Part shown: positions 1-9,511 of the stretch, piece by piece
Position numbering within the stretch: the stretch's first letter is position 1
How the letters are laid out: each line of letters opens with the position of its first letter
Assembly: GCA_019120615.1 (NCBI GenBank)
Contig: DWUT01000100.1
Span: 1-50,932 of the forward strand
Source: Candidatus Mediterraneibacter norfolkensis
GTDB lineage: Bacteria > Bacillota > Clostridia > Lachnospirales > Lachnospiraceae
Direction of reading: 5' to 3'
DNA: 50,932 nucleotides
Position numbers and translations under genes: made by a program
Notes under the pieces: generated by a model
What the model was told of the DNA's origin: nothing
The model's database searches: none
Seen by the model: only the letters and a program-made list of their open reading frames with translations

Positions 1-98
1 GATGTTTGGGTCTCACGCGACGGGAACCTGTGAACCGTGTCAGGTCGGGAACGGAGCAGCACTAAGCAGGAGCTCTCGGGTGCCGTGAGGGTGCCTGG
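1..98 (+). ncRNA. ffs: Signal recognition particle RNA (probably small bacterial type; ends approximate, may be truncated at the left edge)
   Basis: SRP domain IV-like core 'gtgtcaggtcgggaacggagcagcactaagcaggagc' (GTCAGGTC..GGAA..GGAGCAGCA) flanked by complementary arms (ctcacg / cgtgag). Confidence 0.8.
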
Positions 99-169
99 GC
101 TGAGTTAACTGCCGGGGTAACGCCTGTTAGCCAAGTTCGAAGCGCAATGCACGTAAAAAAAGAAAAAGT

Positions 170-216
170 CTCCGGAACATGCCAGAGCAGAACTGCTGCA
201 TGTTCCGGAGTTTTTT
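170..216. terminator. Rho-independent terminator, possibly bidirectional
   Basis: Perfect 12-bp stem ctccggaacatg / catgttccggag followed by T6, with an A-rich run on the other side. Confidence 0.8.
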
Positions 217-1948
217 ATACGGATGCGCTCTTCACCATACACTCTTTCCGATAAAACGCGATGCCATATTTCAGGATATCTTCATACCCTTCTTCCCTCA
301 ACGCCTCATCATATCTCTGCTCCTCGATCTGCCGGAGCGCCTCATCACATTTTTCTTCCATTCCCCGATAAGTCTTCGATACTTTGATCTCCATGATCAC
401 GGCTTTCCCTCTGACACTGGGATATTTCAGCAGTATATCCGGCCTTCCGTTTCCGGACTCCCTGTTTGACATAACGATATAGTTACCGATATTCTTGAGC
501 ATCCCTGCAAGGAATCCGTGATAATAACTTTCCTGATAATCATAGAAACTGATCGTTTCCATAAGATTCTCTGACAGAATCTCCGACATCTTCCCGGTAT
601 CGCCATTTAAGATGCTTTCATAGAGAGGGGTCAGTTCCTTCTGCTCTGTTTTTTCCTCGAACCAGCGCAGTACAGTCCTCTTATAAATATACCTTACCTC
701 TCTGTTGGGGATCGCCATCTCGATATAGATCGTCTCCCCCTCCTGACGCTCGCTGATCTTCTTCAGATACCCTGTAAAAAAGAGGAAATTCCAGAGATTG
801 TCCTGGGTCGAATCCATATCGTCATAAGTGATATCCTCATGGATCGGTTTGGTTATCGTTCCGCCTTCTATAAGCGCTTCAATCTCCTGCTTTGCAGAAA
901 TGTCCGCATTCTCTACCAATCTGCGCACAATACTGTTGGAACTGGTATTGGACCAGTAGGGATGCATCAATGAATTTTTATTTTTGAAACAGTCCTGAAG
1001 ATAATTTATCACACTCCACGGATTATAGACTTCCGTTGTCCCAAACTGATACCCATCGTACCACTCTCTAACCCTGGGCATATTCTCTTTCAAGTCATAA
1101 AACTCCAAAGTCTGTTCGACCTCTTCCGAAGTGAAACCAAAATATTCCGCATAAAGCTGTGTTGTGATCGAATTAATTTTGAAATTGTTAAGGCCTGTAA
1201 ATATCGACTCCTTGCTGATGCGAAGACATCCCGTCACAACCGCGAATTCAAGATATTCGTTAGTCTTTAATGCTGATTCGAACAGAGAGCGTATTATACT
1301 GACCATCTCTTCATAAAACCCGGCAAAATACGCATTTTCCAGAGGCACATCATACTCATCGATAAGAATGATCGATGATACACCATAGCAGACATTCAGA
1401 CATTCCGAAAGGAACTTTAACGCATCGGCATAATCCGCATTACTGCCTTTTACATCCCGTATCCTTAAAAAGCGCTCCCTCTGAGCATCTGTCAGTTTTC
1501 CGCTTTCTTCCACCTCTTTCCAGTGGCGCAAAAACTCTTCTGACACTGCTTTTTTCAGCATTTCAAAAGAAAGTTCAAAGGAAGACTGTTTCATTGATTT
1601 CAAAGAAATGCTGATGACCGGGTATTTCCCCATATGGACGAGATACTCGTTTCCCGCATCCATGATCTTCAGGCCCTGAAACAGCTTTGCATTTTCCCCG
1701 TTCCCCTTTTCGAAAAAGTATCGCAGCATGCTCATATTCAGAGTTTTTCCAAAACGTCGGGGACGGGTAAAAAGATTAACCTCACTTTTCATATCAAGCA
1801 GTTCTTTTATAAACATTGTCTTATCTATAAAAAAATATCCGTTCTCAACCATTTTAGAAAAATCATCTACTCCAATCGGCAGAGGCTTCCATGCCATAAA
1901 ACCATCTCCTCTCCTATTTCGGTATTCATTCTTCAAGATACCTTCCAT
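215..1948 (-). CDS. AAA-ATPase-like protein with C-terminal PD-(D/E)XK nuclease-like domain
   Basis: 577 aa ORF; N-term 'KPLPIGVDDFSKMVENGYFFIDKTMFIKELLD...LFTRPRRFGKTLNMSML' and C-term 'NRESGNGRPDILLKYP...AVIMEIKVSK', typical of the AAA-ATPase_like/PDDEXK_9 architecture. Confidence 0.85.
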   Translation of the reverse strand: MEGILKNEYRNRRGDGFMAWKPLPIGVDDFSKMVENGYFFIDKTMFIKELLDMKSEVNLFTRPRRFGKTLNMSMLRYFFEKGNGENAKLFQGLKIMDAGNEYLVHMGKYPVISISLKSMKQSSFELSFEMLKKAVSEEFLRHWKEVEESGKLTDAQRERFLRIRDVKGSNADYADALKFLSECLNVCYGVSSIILIDEYDVPLENAYFAGFYEEMVSIIRSLFESALKTNEYLEFAVVTGCLRISKESIFTGLNNFKINSITTQLYAEYFGFTSEEVEQTLEFYDLKENMPRVREWYDGYQFGTTEVYNPWSVINYLQDCFKNKNSLMHPYWSNTSSNSIVRRLVENADISAKQEIEALIEGGTITKPIHEDITYDDMDSTQDNLWNFLFFTGYLKKISERQEGETIYIEMAIPNREVRYIYKRTVLRWFEEKTEQKELTPLYESILNGDTGKMSEILSENLMETISFYDYQESYYHGFLAGMLKNIGNYIVMSNRESGNGRPDILLKYPSVRGKAVIMEIKVSKTYRGMEEKCDEALRQIEEQRYDEALREEGYEDILKYGIAFYRKECMVKSASV

Positions 1949-1969
1949 TTTACCATTGGCAGGACTAAA

Positions 1970-2518
1970 TCACAAGGCAGATGCCCCGCCCTTTTTCTCC
2001 CTCTTCTTCCTCTCCCTCAGCTCCTTAAAAAACTGCTTCATCATCCCGCTGCACTCCTCTTCCAGCACCCCGGTAGTTAGCTCCGCCTGATGGTTAAATC
2101 GCTCTACCTGCAGCAGGTTCAGCACAGATCCGGCACATCCTGCCTTCGGGTTCATGCATCCCACGACCACCCGTGGGATCCTCGCCTGGATGATCGCGCC
2201 GGAGCACATCTGACAGGGTTCCAGTGTCACATAAAGAGTACAGTCCTCCAGCCTCCAGTCACCAATCTTCTTGCTTGCTTTCTTTATCGCGGTGATCTCG
2301 GCATGGGCAAGTGGGCTTTTATCCGTATTCCTCCGGTTGTATCCCCGGCCTATGATCTTTCCTTCGTGAACGATCACACAGCCGATGGGCGTCTCGTCGA
2401 GCGCATAGGCTTTCTTCGCCTGCTTTATGGCCTCCCGCATAAATCTTTCATCCGTTTTTCTATCCGCCTTATCCAGCCCAGTACTGGTCCTGCTTTCTTT
2501 CCGAATCCCGTCTTCCAT
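1970..2518 (-). CDS. tadA: tRNA-specific adenosine deaminase
   Basis: Cytidine/deoxycytidylate deaminase zinc motifs HAE and PCQMC in 'SPLAHAEITAIKKASKKIGDWRLEDCTLYVTLEPCQMCSGAI'. Confidence 0.92.
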   Translation of the reverse strand: MEDGIRKESRTSTGLDKADRKTDERFMREAIKQAKKAYALDETPIGCVIVHEGKIIGRGYNRRNTDKSPLAHAEITAIKKASKKIGDWRLEDCTLYVTLEPCQMCSGAIIQARIPRVVVGCMNPKAGCAGSVLNLLQVERFNHQAELTTGVLEEECSGMMKQFFKELRERKKREKKGGASAL

Positions 2519-2599
2519 CTCATTTCATCCTTTCCCGGTTCTTTTTCCTGTCTCTCCCGAATAAACTAGCACAGAAAAGACAAGATAAGAGGTTGTTCC

Positions 2600-3709
2600 A
2601 TGAATCCCGGTATCTATTATCTATATGAATATCAAAATAAAAAACGCCGCAGAAACGTCGGTTTCCTCAAGGTTGCGCGGCATTATCAATCCTGTATCCT
2701 GCAGATCCACATCCGGGGAATCGGCGCAGGAAACGGATCTACCCTGGAGCTGTGGGCATTCTGTCTGCATGGCGGAGATATGGTGGGAAGTCAGATCGCC
2801 GCCCTGACCTGTTTTAACCGCACTGTATCAGCCCGTCTTCCGGTCTCAGAATCCACTTTTCCCGAAGAGAAGCCGCTCCCTGAGATCGATGGTTTCCTTG
2901 TCCGGTTCCCCGGAGGGAATCCGCCGGTCTTCTGGATCGCATCCGATCAGTTTCTGGACACGGACCCGGAAACCCTGCGCGAACCCCTCCCTGAATCTGA
3001 GTCAGGCATTGAGCCAGACATTGAAACAGATATTGAGTCATACGTTTCCACCGGAATGCCTGAGCCCGTTACCGACGACGAAACGCCTTCGGATTCCGGA
3101 GACATTTTCCCAGAAAACGAGGCTGCAGAGCCGCCTGCAGAAAACGAATCTCCGGCTGAAAACGAGCTGTCAGCACCGGAGTCAGTCTCAGAGCCCGCCG
3201 CTTCTCCGAACACTTCCCGGTCACCGGAAGAGTCCTTTGTAAACCTGTCTGCAGACCGCCCTGTCAGCCAGTCTGAGGATCTTCTGGCAGACCAGTCCGC
3301 GAACCAGTCGGTAACTGAGTCTGAAGAGTCATCTGTGAAGCAGTCGTCTGAGGATCATCCCTCCGAGAAACAGGTCTCCACGGAATCCCATATCGCCGCC
3401 TCCGCCGCCAGGAAGATCCAGCGCTCAGACCTTTCCCGGCTCCCCCGGAAGTTCTGGCCCCTGGCAAACAACAGCTTCCTGCTGCATGGCTATCACAACT
3501 ATGCTCACCTTCTCCTTGTGGATGAGGACGGACGGATGTGGCTTGGCGTTCCGGGGATTTATGATCCCCGGGAGGCAAGAGCGGCTGAACTGTTCGGATT
3601 CCCCCAGTTCACCCGCGCTTATGTCCGGGAGCTGGATCTCAGCGAGGAGGAACGGAACGACGACGCAGACTTCGGACACTGGTGCCGCTATCTCGACTCG
3701 GCTAGATAA
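2600..3709 (+). CDS. Uncharacterised protein with conserved N- and C-terminal blocks and a long acidic Ser/Glu/Pro-rich linker (DUF6128-like)
   Basis: 369 aa ORF with good codon structure; start 'MNPGIYYLYEYQNKKRRRNVGFLKV', family recognised by similarity only. Confidence 0.6.
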   Translation: MNPGIYYLYEYQNKKRRRNVGFLKVARHYQSCILQIHIRGIGAGNGSTLELWAFCLHGGDMVGSQIAALTCFNRTVSARLPVSESTFPEEKPLPEIDGFLVRFPGGNPPVFWIASDQFLDTDPETLREPLPESESGIEPDIETDIESYVSTGMPEPVTDDETPSDSGDIFPENEAAEPPAENESPAENELSAPESVSEPAASPNTSRSPEESFVNLSADRPVSQSEDLLADQSANQSVTESEESSVKQSSEDHPSEKQVSTESHIAASAARKIQRSDLSRLPRKFWPLANNSFLLHGYHNYAHLLLVDEDGRMWLGVPGIYDPREARAAELFGFPQFTRAYVRELDLSEEERNDDADFGHWCRYLDSAR

Positions 3710-5222
3710 GTCCTTTCATCTGCTGATACAGCCTTTTCGCATAATTATCTGTCATCCCGCACACATAGTCTGTGACAAGGAGCAGGCGGAGATACAGTTT
3801 TTCCGCCTCGCTCTTTCCCTCCGCCTGAAGGCGGTACGCATTTTTATAGTTATCAGAAATAAAGGAGACGACACGGATATCCGTGGAATCCATTTTCCCA
3901 TCGGTATCGTAATACAGCACCGCATGGACAAGCCGGTCCATAAGGTAGTCAAGGATGGAGGACTCTGACAGCTCCATCTCATAGATCGCCCTTGATGTGA
4001 AGACACGGCGGTATGCCATATCTCCCAGCAGATCCATCAGGGATGCCCCGAAGGTCCCGCTGAACAGATCTGCGCCGAACGTGCCTTCCATAATCGCATC
4101 ATAGTTTGAAGTAAACCCGTATGTAGCACAGCTGATCAGGAATCCCTGGGCGCTGATGATCCAGTTCTTCACCGCATAGGACTCCGGGTTATCCACACTC
4201 TTCTTTGTGCCACGCTCATAGAGCTGGCGGAGTTTCTCAAGAGGCCGGAACCCTGCATCCTGATACTCGTCCTCGATAGCTGCCAGCTCTTTTTCCAGTG
4301 TGTAATATGAGATAAACCCTTTTACGAATGCGTCCTCTATGTCCGCTGTTTTATACGCGAGATCGTCCGCCGCTTCTAGGATATAGGTAAGCGGATGCCG
4401 GCGGTTCCCTGCTCCCGTAGCTTCCGTGATCTTCCGGAACGTGCCCTCGTCCGCCAGATAGTATCCCATTTTCTTGTCTTTGATATTCCCGCTCTTTCTA
4501 TCGATCCCTGTGGAGGGGACAGGATACTTTATGATCGTATTGAGCAGGGCATAGGTCAGGTTCATCCCGTATTCATCTACGAGATAGTGTAGTCTGGTCA
4601 CCAGGCGCAGCGCCTGAGCATTTCCTTCAAAGTGCAGGAAGTCCTGTTTCATCTGTTCGCTCAGCATCTCATTCACATGTTTTCCAAAAAAAGAAAGCCG
4701 GGGCAGATTTTTTTCAAACCACTCTCTGATCGCATCCTCTCCGAAATGTCCGAAAGGCGGGTTCCCGATATCGTGAATCAGTCCCGCGCACTCCAGGATA
4801 TGGGAGATATCTTCTCTCATTTTCGGCGTAAACCCCGGATCTTTTCGGTATTTCAGGATGTTTTCGCCAATGTTCTGTCCCAGCGATTTCCCCAGAGACG
4901 ACACCTCCAGGGAATGCGTCAGCCTTGTCCGGATAAAATCACTTTTGTCCAGAGGGAACACCTGGGTCTTATCCTGAAGGCGCCGAAAAGACGCGCTGCC
5001 AATGATCCGGTGGTAGTCTTTTTCAAATTCGCTCCTCAGATCCGTCGATCTGCGGCGGCTTCTGCCTTCTCTCTCCCGCTTTTCACACAGAAGCCTGCTC
5101 CACTCCATTCTCTCCATATCCTTCACATCCTTTTCTTCGATCGGACAGGGGTCGGAAATCTTCCCCTGTCCGTGCTTACCGTATAAAATAGATATCGGCA
5201 TACGGGATCTCTGTGTTCCCAT
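3702..5222 (-). CDS. dgt: Deoxyguanosinetriphosphate triphosphohydrolase-like (HD domain dNTPase); true start may be downstream of the ORF start
   Basis: 'FRRLQDKTQVFPLDKSDFIRTRLTHSLEVSSLGKSLG', HD motif 'AGLIHDIGNPPFGHFGEDAI'. Confidence 0.92.
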   Translation of the reverse strand: MGTQRSRMPISILYGKHGQGKISDPCPIEEKDVKDMERMEWSRLLCEKREREGRSRRRSTDLRSEFEKDYHRIIGSASFRRLQDKTQVFPLDKSDFIRTRLTHSLEVSSLGKSLGQNIGENILKYRKDPGFTPKMREDISHILECAGLIHDIGNPPFGHFGEDAIREWFEKNLPRLSFFGKHVNEMLSEQMKQDFLHFEGNAQALRLVTRLHYLVDEYGMNLTYALLNTIIKYPVPSTGIDRKSGNIKDKKMGYYLADEGTFRKITEATGAGNRRHPLTYILEAADDLAYKTADIEDAFVKGFISYYTLEKELAAIEDEYQDAGFRPLEKLRQLYERGTKKSVDNPESYAVKNWIISAQGFLISCATYGFTSNYDAIMEGTFGADLFSGTFGASLMDLLGDMAYRRVFTSRAIYEMELSESSILDYLMDRLVHAVLYYDTDGKMDSTDIRVVSFISDNYKNAYRLQAEGKSEAEKLYLRLLLVTDYVCGMTDNYAKRLYQQMKGLI

Positions 5223-5243
5223 ACGCCGATCTCAAGTTCCTTC

Positions 5244-6095
5244 TCAATCAAGATAGATAGGCGGTTCGTACGCTTTGCCGAGAAGCGCCTTCTTCCTCTC
5301 CTGATATCCCAGGAAGGCCCACTCTGTCATATCCGTCCATTTATGTATACTTCTGTCATAAACCTGCACATAACCAATCCTGGTCGGATGCATCCGGACA
5401 CTGTTGGACTGGTATTCTCTTCCGGTATACGGGTTCACCTCTCCCAGCTCCCTGTCCTCTTCCCCGTCGTCATGAGAGATGACAGGTTCAAAATCTTCTT
5501 TTTTTGTCTCCTGCATTGCAGCCGGTTTCACATCGGCGGAATCCGAAAGGCGTACCTCGCGGGACGCGTTACGCTTTTTCTCCTCTTCTTCCTCTTTCGT
5601 CTCCGTCTCATTGTTTTTTCTTCTCATGTAAAATTCTCCGAAGCGGTCTTTCTTCGGCTTCTCCAGTTCTTCCTTGATCGCTTCCACCGGCTCACCGGCT
5701 TTCGCGTTCTTTTCCAGTTCAGAGAGTTCCTCATGGATATCATAGAGTTCACCGATTGTCATATCCCTCTCATCCTTATCCGCTCCGCCTGTCTGCTCCC
5801 GGACTTGTACATCACTCTCCGCCCCCGCCATTTCATCATTCTGCGCCGGTGTCCTGGCAGGTGCCTTTGTTGTCTCGCCCCCCATAATGCTGAGCTGAAA
5901 CGGGCATTCCAGAATCGCGGCGATCATCCTCATATCCTGCTCCTGAAAATTATCGCGTCCAAGTCTCTGTGTCAGATTCTGTCTTGACATCTTCTTTCCC
6001 GTCCGCTGCTCTATGGTCTCAGCCAATTCTTTGATAGTCATCCCTTTCCGTCCGAGAACGATCTTGACCTGTTCACCAAACGTTAAATCTTCCAT
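5244..6095 (-). CDS. XRE-like helix-turn-helix protein with long charged C-terminal region
   Basis: N-term 'FGEQVKIVLGRKGMTIKELAETIEQRTGKKMSRQNLTQRLGRDNFQEQDMRMIAAIL' resembles a lambda-repressor-type HTH. Confidence 0.7.
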   Translation of the reverse strand: MEDLTFGEQVKIVLGRKGMTIKELAETIEQRTGKKMSRQNLTQRLGRDNFQEQDMRMIAAILECPFQLSIMGGETTKAPARTPAQNDEMAGAESDVQVREQTGGADKDERDMTIGELYDIHEELSELEKNAKAGEPVEAIKEELEKPKKDRFGEFYMRRKNNETETKEEEEEKKRNASREVRLSDSADVKPAAMQETKKEDFEPVISHDDGEEDRELGEVNPYTGREYQSNSVRMHPTRIGYVQVYDRSIHKWTDMTEWAFLGYQERKKALLGKAYEPPIYLD

Positions 6096-6149
6096 GGTTT
6101 TCCTCCTTATGCAAATTATACTCCTTTGTTTCTTTGGGTCATTGTTGAA

Positions 6150-6345
6150 GGTCTCAGTTCACACCTAACCGCCGCCCCATGCGCACTCGTCGCGCTGACG
6201 CGCTCCAGTCCCGCGCTTCGCGCTAAGACTGCTTATGTGGGCGGCGGTTACGAGTTCCACTCGTACTCGGGAATAGGGAAATGCCCCTTACATGCAAGCA
6301 TGACACTGCATTTCCCTATTCCCGAGTACGGTGTGAACTGTAACC
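6150..6345 (-). repeat. Structured interspersed repeat element, full copy A (terminal inverted repeats plus nested hairpins)
   Basis: TIR ggtctcagttcacacc (6150-6165)/ggtgtgaactgtaacc (6330-6345), 14/16 complementary; perfect 12-bp IR taaccgccgccc (6166-6177)/gggcggcggtta (6239-6250); hairpin acgagt-tcc-actcgt; perfect 21-bp IR gtactcgggaatagggaaatg (6263-6283)/catttccctattcccgagtac (6309-6329) with loop containing atgcaagcat. Confidence 0.85.
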
Positions 6346-6347
6346 GG

Positions 6348-7148
6348 TCATTGTCCCAGAATGTATTCCTCCAGCGTGCCCCCCTGCTCCGTGATCTCTT
6401 TTGCCGCCTCTTCTCCTACATAGCGATAGTGCCACGGTTCATAGATGATCCCCGTTATATCTGCCTTTTCCTCGGGATATCTCAGGATAAACCCATACTC
6501 CCAGCAATGTTCCATCAGCCATTTCTGTTCGTCCGTATCCCCCTGTCTGTCATCCAGTTCTTCATATTCAGAAGAAATGATATCCACTGCAAGCCCGGTG
6601 GCATGTTCACTGGCTCCTGGTACCGCAACGGATTTTTTTGTCTCATCATACGCATTCAATGGTGTGTATCCCCGGCTGATCCAGTCCTGCATCGTCGAGT
6701 TGAACACATCCCTCTGCTTGTCATAGGACCTGTACGCCGATGCAACGTACATGCTGAGCCCCGCTGCAGCCCCGTCGTCAAGCATATTCTGAAGACTTTC
6801 CGCAATTCGTGAATCCACTGACCTCTCGGAGTCGATCTCCGTTAGTTCCGCCGGCGTATACTCTGTGTCAAGGGGATGGCCTTCGTTCACAAGCGCAAGG
6901 CACCATCCGTCCGAATCTCCTGCCAGCAGTTCTGCGCTGTCCGTCACAGCGTCCACCTTGACCGCCTGCAGTGCCAACTCATCATTTGCCTGTTTCAGTT
7001 GTGCATTTTCCGCAGCGAGTTCTTCCTCCTGTCTCTCTATGACAGTCCTGGCTGCCACAAAGGTCACAAGCACTCCTGCCGCCAGACCAAACCCTGCTCC
7101 TGTCAGCAGTGTCCGTCTTGTTTTCGCTCTCTTGCTCTCACGTCTCAT
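6348..7148 (-). CDS. D-alanyl-D-alanine carboxypeptidase, VanY/M15B family, membrane-anchored
   Basis: 'SAYRSYDKQRDVFN...VAVPGASEHATGLAVDI...WLMEHCWEYGFILRYPEEKADITGIIYEPWHYRYVG' contains M15 zinc motifs (SEHxxGxAVD, EPWHYRYVG); N-terminal hydrophobic helix. Confidence 0.92.
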   Translation of the reverse strand: MRRESKRAKTRRTLLTGAGFGLAAGVLVTFVAARTVIERQEEELAAENAQLKQANDELALQAVKVDAVTDSAELLAGDSDGWCLALVNEGHPLDTEYTPAELTEIDSERSVDSRIAESLQNMLDDGAAAGLSMYVASAYRSYDKQRDVFNSTMQDWISRGYTPLNAYDETKKSVAVPGASEHATGLAVDIISSEYEELDDRQGDTDEQKWLMEHCWEYGFILRYPEEKADITGIIYEPWHYRYVGEEAAKEITEQGGTLEEYILGQ

Positions 7149-7149
7149 G

Positions 7150-7776
7150 TTATAGTTTCAACTCCGTATGTACTTCTGATTCGATCATATTATCTGTTGT
7201 GCAGACCGCCATCTTATAGGGCAGTCCGTCTATACGAAACTCTCTGTAATAATACTGTTCCTGGAATTCCGGCGGCTGTTTTACAAGGACCGGCGGATCA
7301 CCGAGAAGAACAGTAAAAGAATCCATAGGAAGAGCCATTCCCTTCCGTGTCGCCTTCAGAAAACTTTCTTTCAAAGTCCAATATCTGTAAAACCTGTCCC
7401 GTTGCTGCTCCGCGGTATCTCCGTCCAGAATCGTGAGCCATTCTTCTCTGCTGAAAAACCTCTCTGCAATCTTCATCCGCAGTTCTCCCATCTGCTGAAG
7501 GTCGCATCCTACTCTGACAGAAGACGCCCCTGTCTCTGCAGCACACATCACATAGTCTCCGGAATGAGACAGATTATACACAGAAGATTCAGGCAGACCA
7601 TATTCTGCCCGAATCTTTTCCCACAGACTCCACGCTCCCGCACTCTGAGCCCTGCCTTGCCAGGACCTCAGCGCATCCGCTTTCTTACGGCGGAAAAGCG
7701 GAAGTCTCTCATAATATTCCCTGTAACATTTTTCATCATAGAGTGGCGTCACACTCGCCAGCCAGACTCTGACCAT
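7150..7776 (-). CDS. 4'-phosphopantetheinyl transferase (Sfp-like)
   Basis: 'VRVGCDLQQMGE...IAERFFSREEWLTI...FYRYWTLKESFLKATRKGM' matches Sfp-type motifs (GxDxx, WxxKES). Confidence 0.88.
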   Translation of the reverse strand: MVRVWLASVTPLYDEKCYREYYERLPLFRRKKADALRSWQGRAQSAGAWSLWEKIRAEYGLPESSVYNLSHSGDYVMCAAETGASSVRVGCDLQQMGELRMKIAERFFSREEWLTILDGDTAEQQRDRFYRYWTLKESFLKATRKGMALPMDSFTVLLGDPPVLVKQPPEFQEQYYYREFRIDGLPYKMAVCTTDNMIESEVHTELKL

Positions 7777-7780
7777 AACT

Positions 7781-9400
7781 CTATTCCTTCATATAGCGAA
7801 CTTCAAAAGTTTCTATCGTGATCGGTTTATTAAAAAGAGTGCCCTGAGCATAATCACATCCCAGTTCTTCCAGAACATTGAGTTGGTCCTGGGTCTCAAC
7901 TCCAGAGGCCAGCACATAAGCTCCAAGCTGTCTGCATACATCAATGACTGCCTTTGCCACAATGCGGCTTCTTCTGTTTCCAACGATATTTGTGATCAGG
8001 CTCTTGTCCAATTTCAGTCCGTCAAATTCCATAATGGAGAGAATGGAAAAACTGGAGTTCTTTGCCCCGAAATGATCCAGAATGACCCTCACATTCGCCT
8101 TCCTGATCTTGCTGCTCGTCTCAGTGAGCATCTCCTGATTCATATCTGTGTACGACTCTGCCACTTCCACCTCAAGATACTCACAGAACACGTGATATTT
8201 CTCGATCAGGGTGAGCATTCTGTCCGCGATGCTCTCCTCCCTCAAAGTCGCCCCGGCAAAATTTACAGAAACCGGAATCATTGGAAGTTCTTCCAGTTCC
8301 CACCGGTGCAGTGTTTTACACACCTGCTCAAAAACATAAAGATCCAGGTAATGGGAAAGCCGTGTCTCCTCCAGGAGATTCAGGTATCTTGCCGGATTGA
8401 CGATTCCGAGATCTTTATGGTGATACCGCACTACAGCCTCTGCTCCGGCAACCTTTCCGGTCTTTACGTCGATCTTCGGAACAAAACATACAATGAAGTT
8501 CCCGTTTTCGATGTCATTGAGCAGATCTTCTTTAATAATCGGCTCGTGATGCCCTTTCTTCAGGTTTTTATAGTATTTGCGCTTTTCGTCACGCATCATA
8601 TTCTCTGCCGACGCAACAAGATTGCTCACGTCAATGTCAACTTTTTCCCATGCATATCCCACAGATACAAGCCCCAGGCTGATATTGTCCAGTTTTCTGT
8701 GTGCGGCGTGCGCCTGTTTTGTAAATTCCTCATAGGAGCTGTCCTCCATAAGGACCAGATATTCATCTCCCGTCAAGCGGTATACAAAACCGCTCCGGAA
8801 ATACTCCTCCAGTACTTCCCCTACGCGGATGACCACTTCATCCCCGTAATCACGGCCGAACTCCTTGTTAAAATTCTTTAGACCATTGATATCCAGAGAC
8901 AATGCTCCCAGAGACTTCAATTCATCATGGGGTGTTTCATCCATATAGGCAACAAAACTGTTTCTGTTCAGCAATCCTGTCAGATTATCGTGATAACTCA
9001 GGTATTCCTGCTGTTTCTGCATTTTCTGCAGCGTGATCGCCTGAGGAATATAGGGGAGTACCGCGCGCATCAGACTGATATCGCATCCTCCTCTGTGCAC
9101 TCCCACGACCGCCAGAATCGCCGTAGTATCTTCATCCAGCTTCAGAAATACACTGTAGCTGTCTGCTGTCGTATCAGTAATCTCCTGCTTCATCCATTTC
9201 GGCTGCTGGTCAGCGGAGAGCATTTTGATCCGGTCCCTCTGCCACGGAATATTTTCCGCGCACCATTCATAGATCGTCTCAATGTCATCAAACTCTTTTT
9301 CAATATAGTAAACGTACTCTGAATCGTAGTAATCACGTACTGCCCTCAGGACATCGTTTATGATCTCTACCAGAGAACGAAGATTCCTTTTTTCACTCAT
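7781..9400 (-). CDS. GGDEF/EAL tandem-domain protein, both domains with deviations from consensus
   Basis: GGDEF region 'LSLDINGLKNFNKEFGRDYGDEVV...YRLTGDEYLVLM'; EAL region 'GAEAVVRYHHKDLG...VSVNFAG...EVAESYTD...ILDHFGAKNSS...KLDKSLI...ASGVETQDQLNVLEELGCDYAQG'. Confidence 0.88.
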   Translation of the reverse strand: MSEKRNLRSLVEIINDVLRAVRDYYDSEYVYYIEKEFDDIETIYEWCAENIPWQRDRIKMLSADQQPKWMKQEITDTTADSYSVFLKLDEDTTAILAVVGVHRGGCDISLMRAVLPYIPQAITLQKMQKQQEYLSYHDNLTGLLNRNSFVAYMDETPHDELKSLGALSLDINGLKNFNKEFGRDYGDEVVIRVGEVLEEYFRSGFVYRLTGDEYLVLMEDSSYEEFTKQAHAAHRKLDNISLGLVSVGYAWEKVDIDVSNLVASAENMMRDEKRKYYKNLKKGHHEPIIKEDLLNDIENGNFIVCFVPKIDVKTGKVAGAEAVVRYHHKDLGIVNPARYLNLLEETRLSHYLDLYVFEQVCKTLHRWELEELPMIPVSVNFAGATLREESIADRMLTLIEKYHVFCEYLEVEVAESYTDMNQEMLTETSSKIRKANVRVILDHFGAKNSSFSILSIMEFDGLKLDKSLITNIVGNRRSRIVAKAVIDVCRQLGAYVLASGVETQDQLNVLEELGCDYAQGTLFNKPITIETFEVRYMKE

Positions 9401-9511
9401 AGATTTTTTCTCCCCTGTTTCTTTTTATAGATTCCCCTACAGATACAGACATGAATATTGTAGTATACTCATCCTTAAAATGCAAGATAAAATGCTTCAA
9501 CAAGATTCCTG

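Noticed and set aside
6150-6345. Classic insertion sequence
   Set aside because: Has terminal inverted repeats but no transposase ORF and is too short; no clear flanking target-site duplication visible. Reported instead as a structured repeat element.
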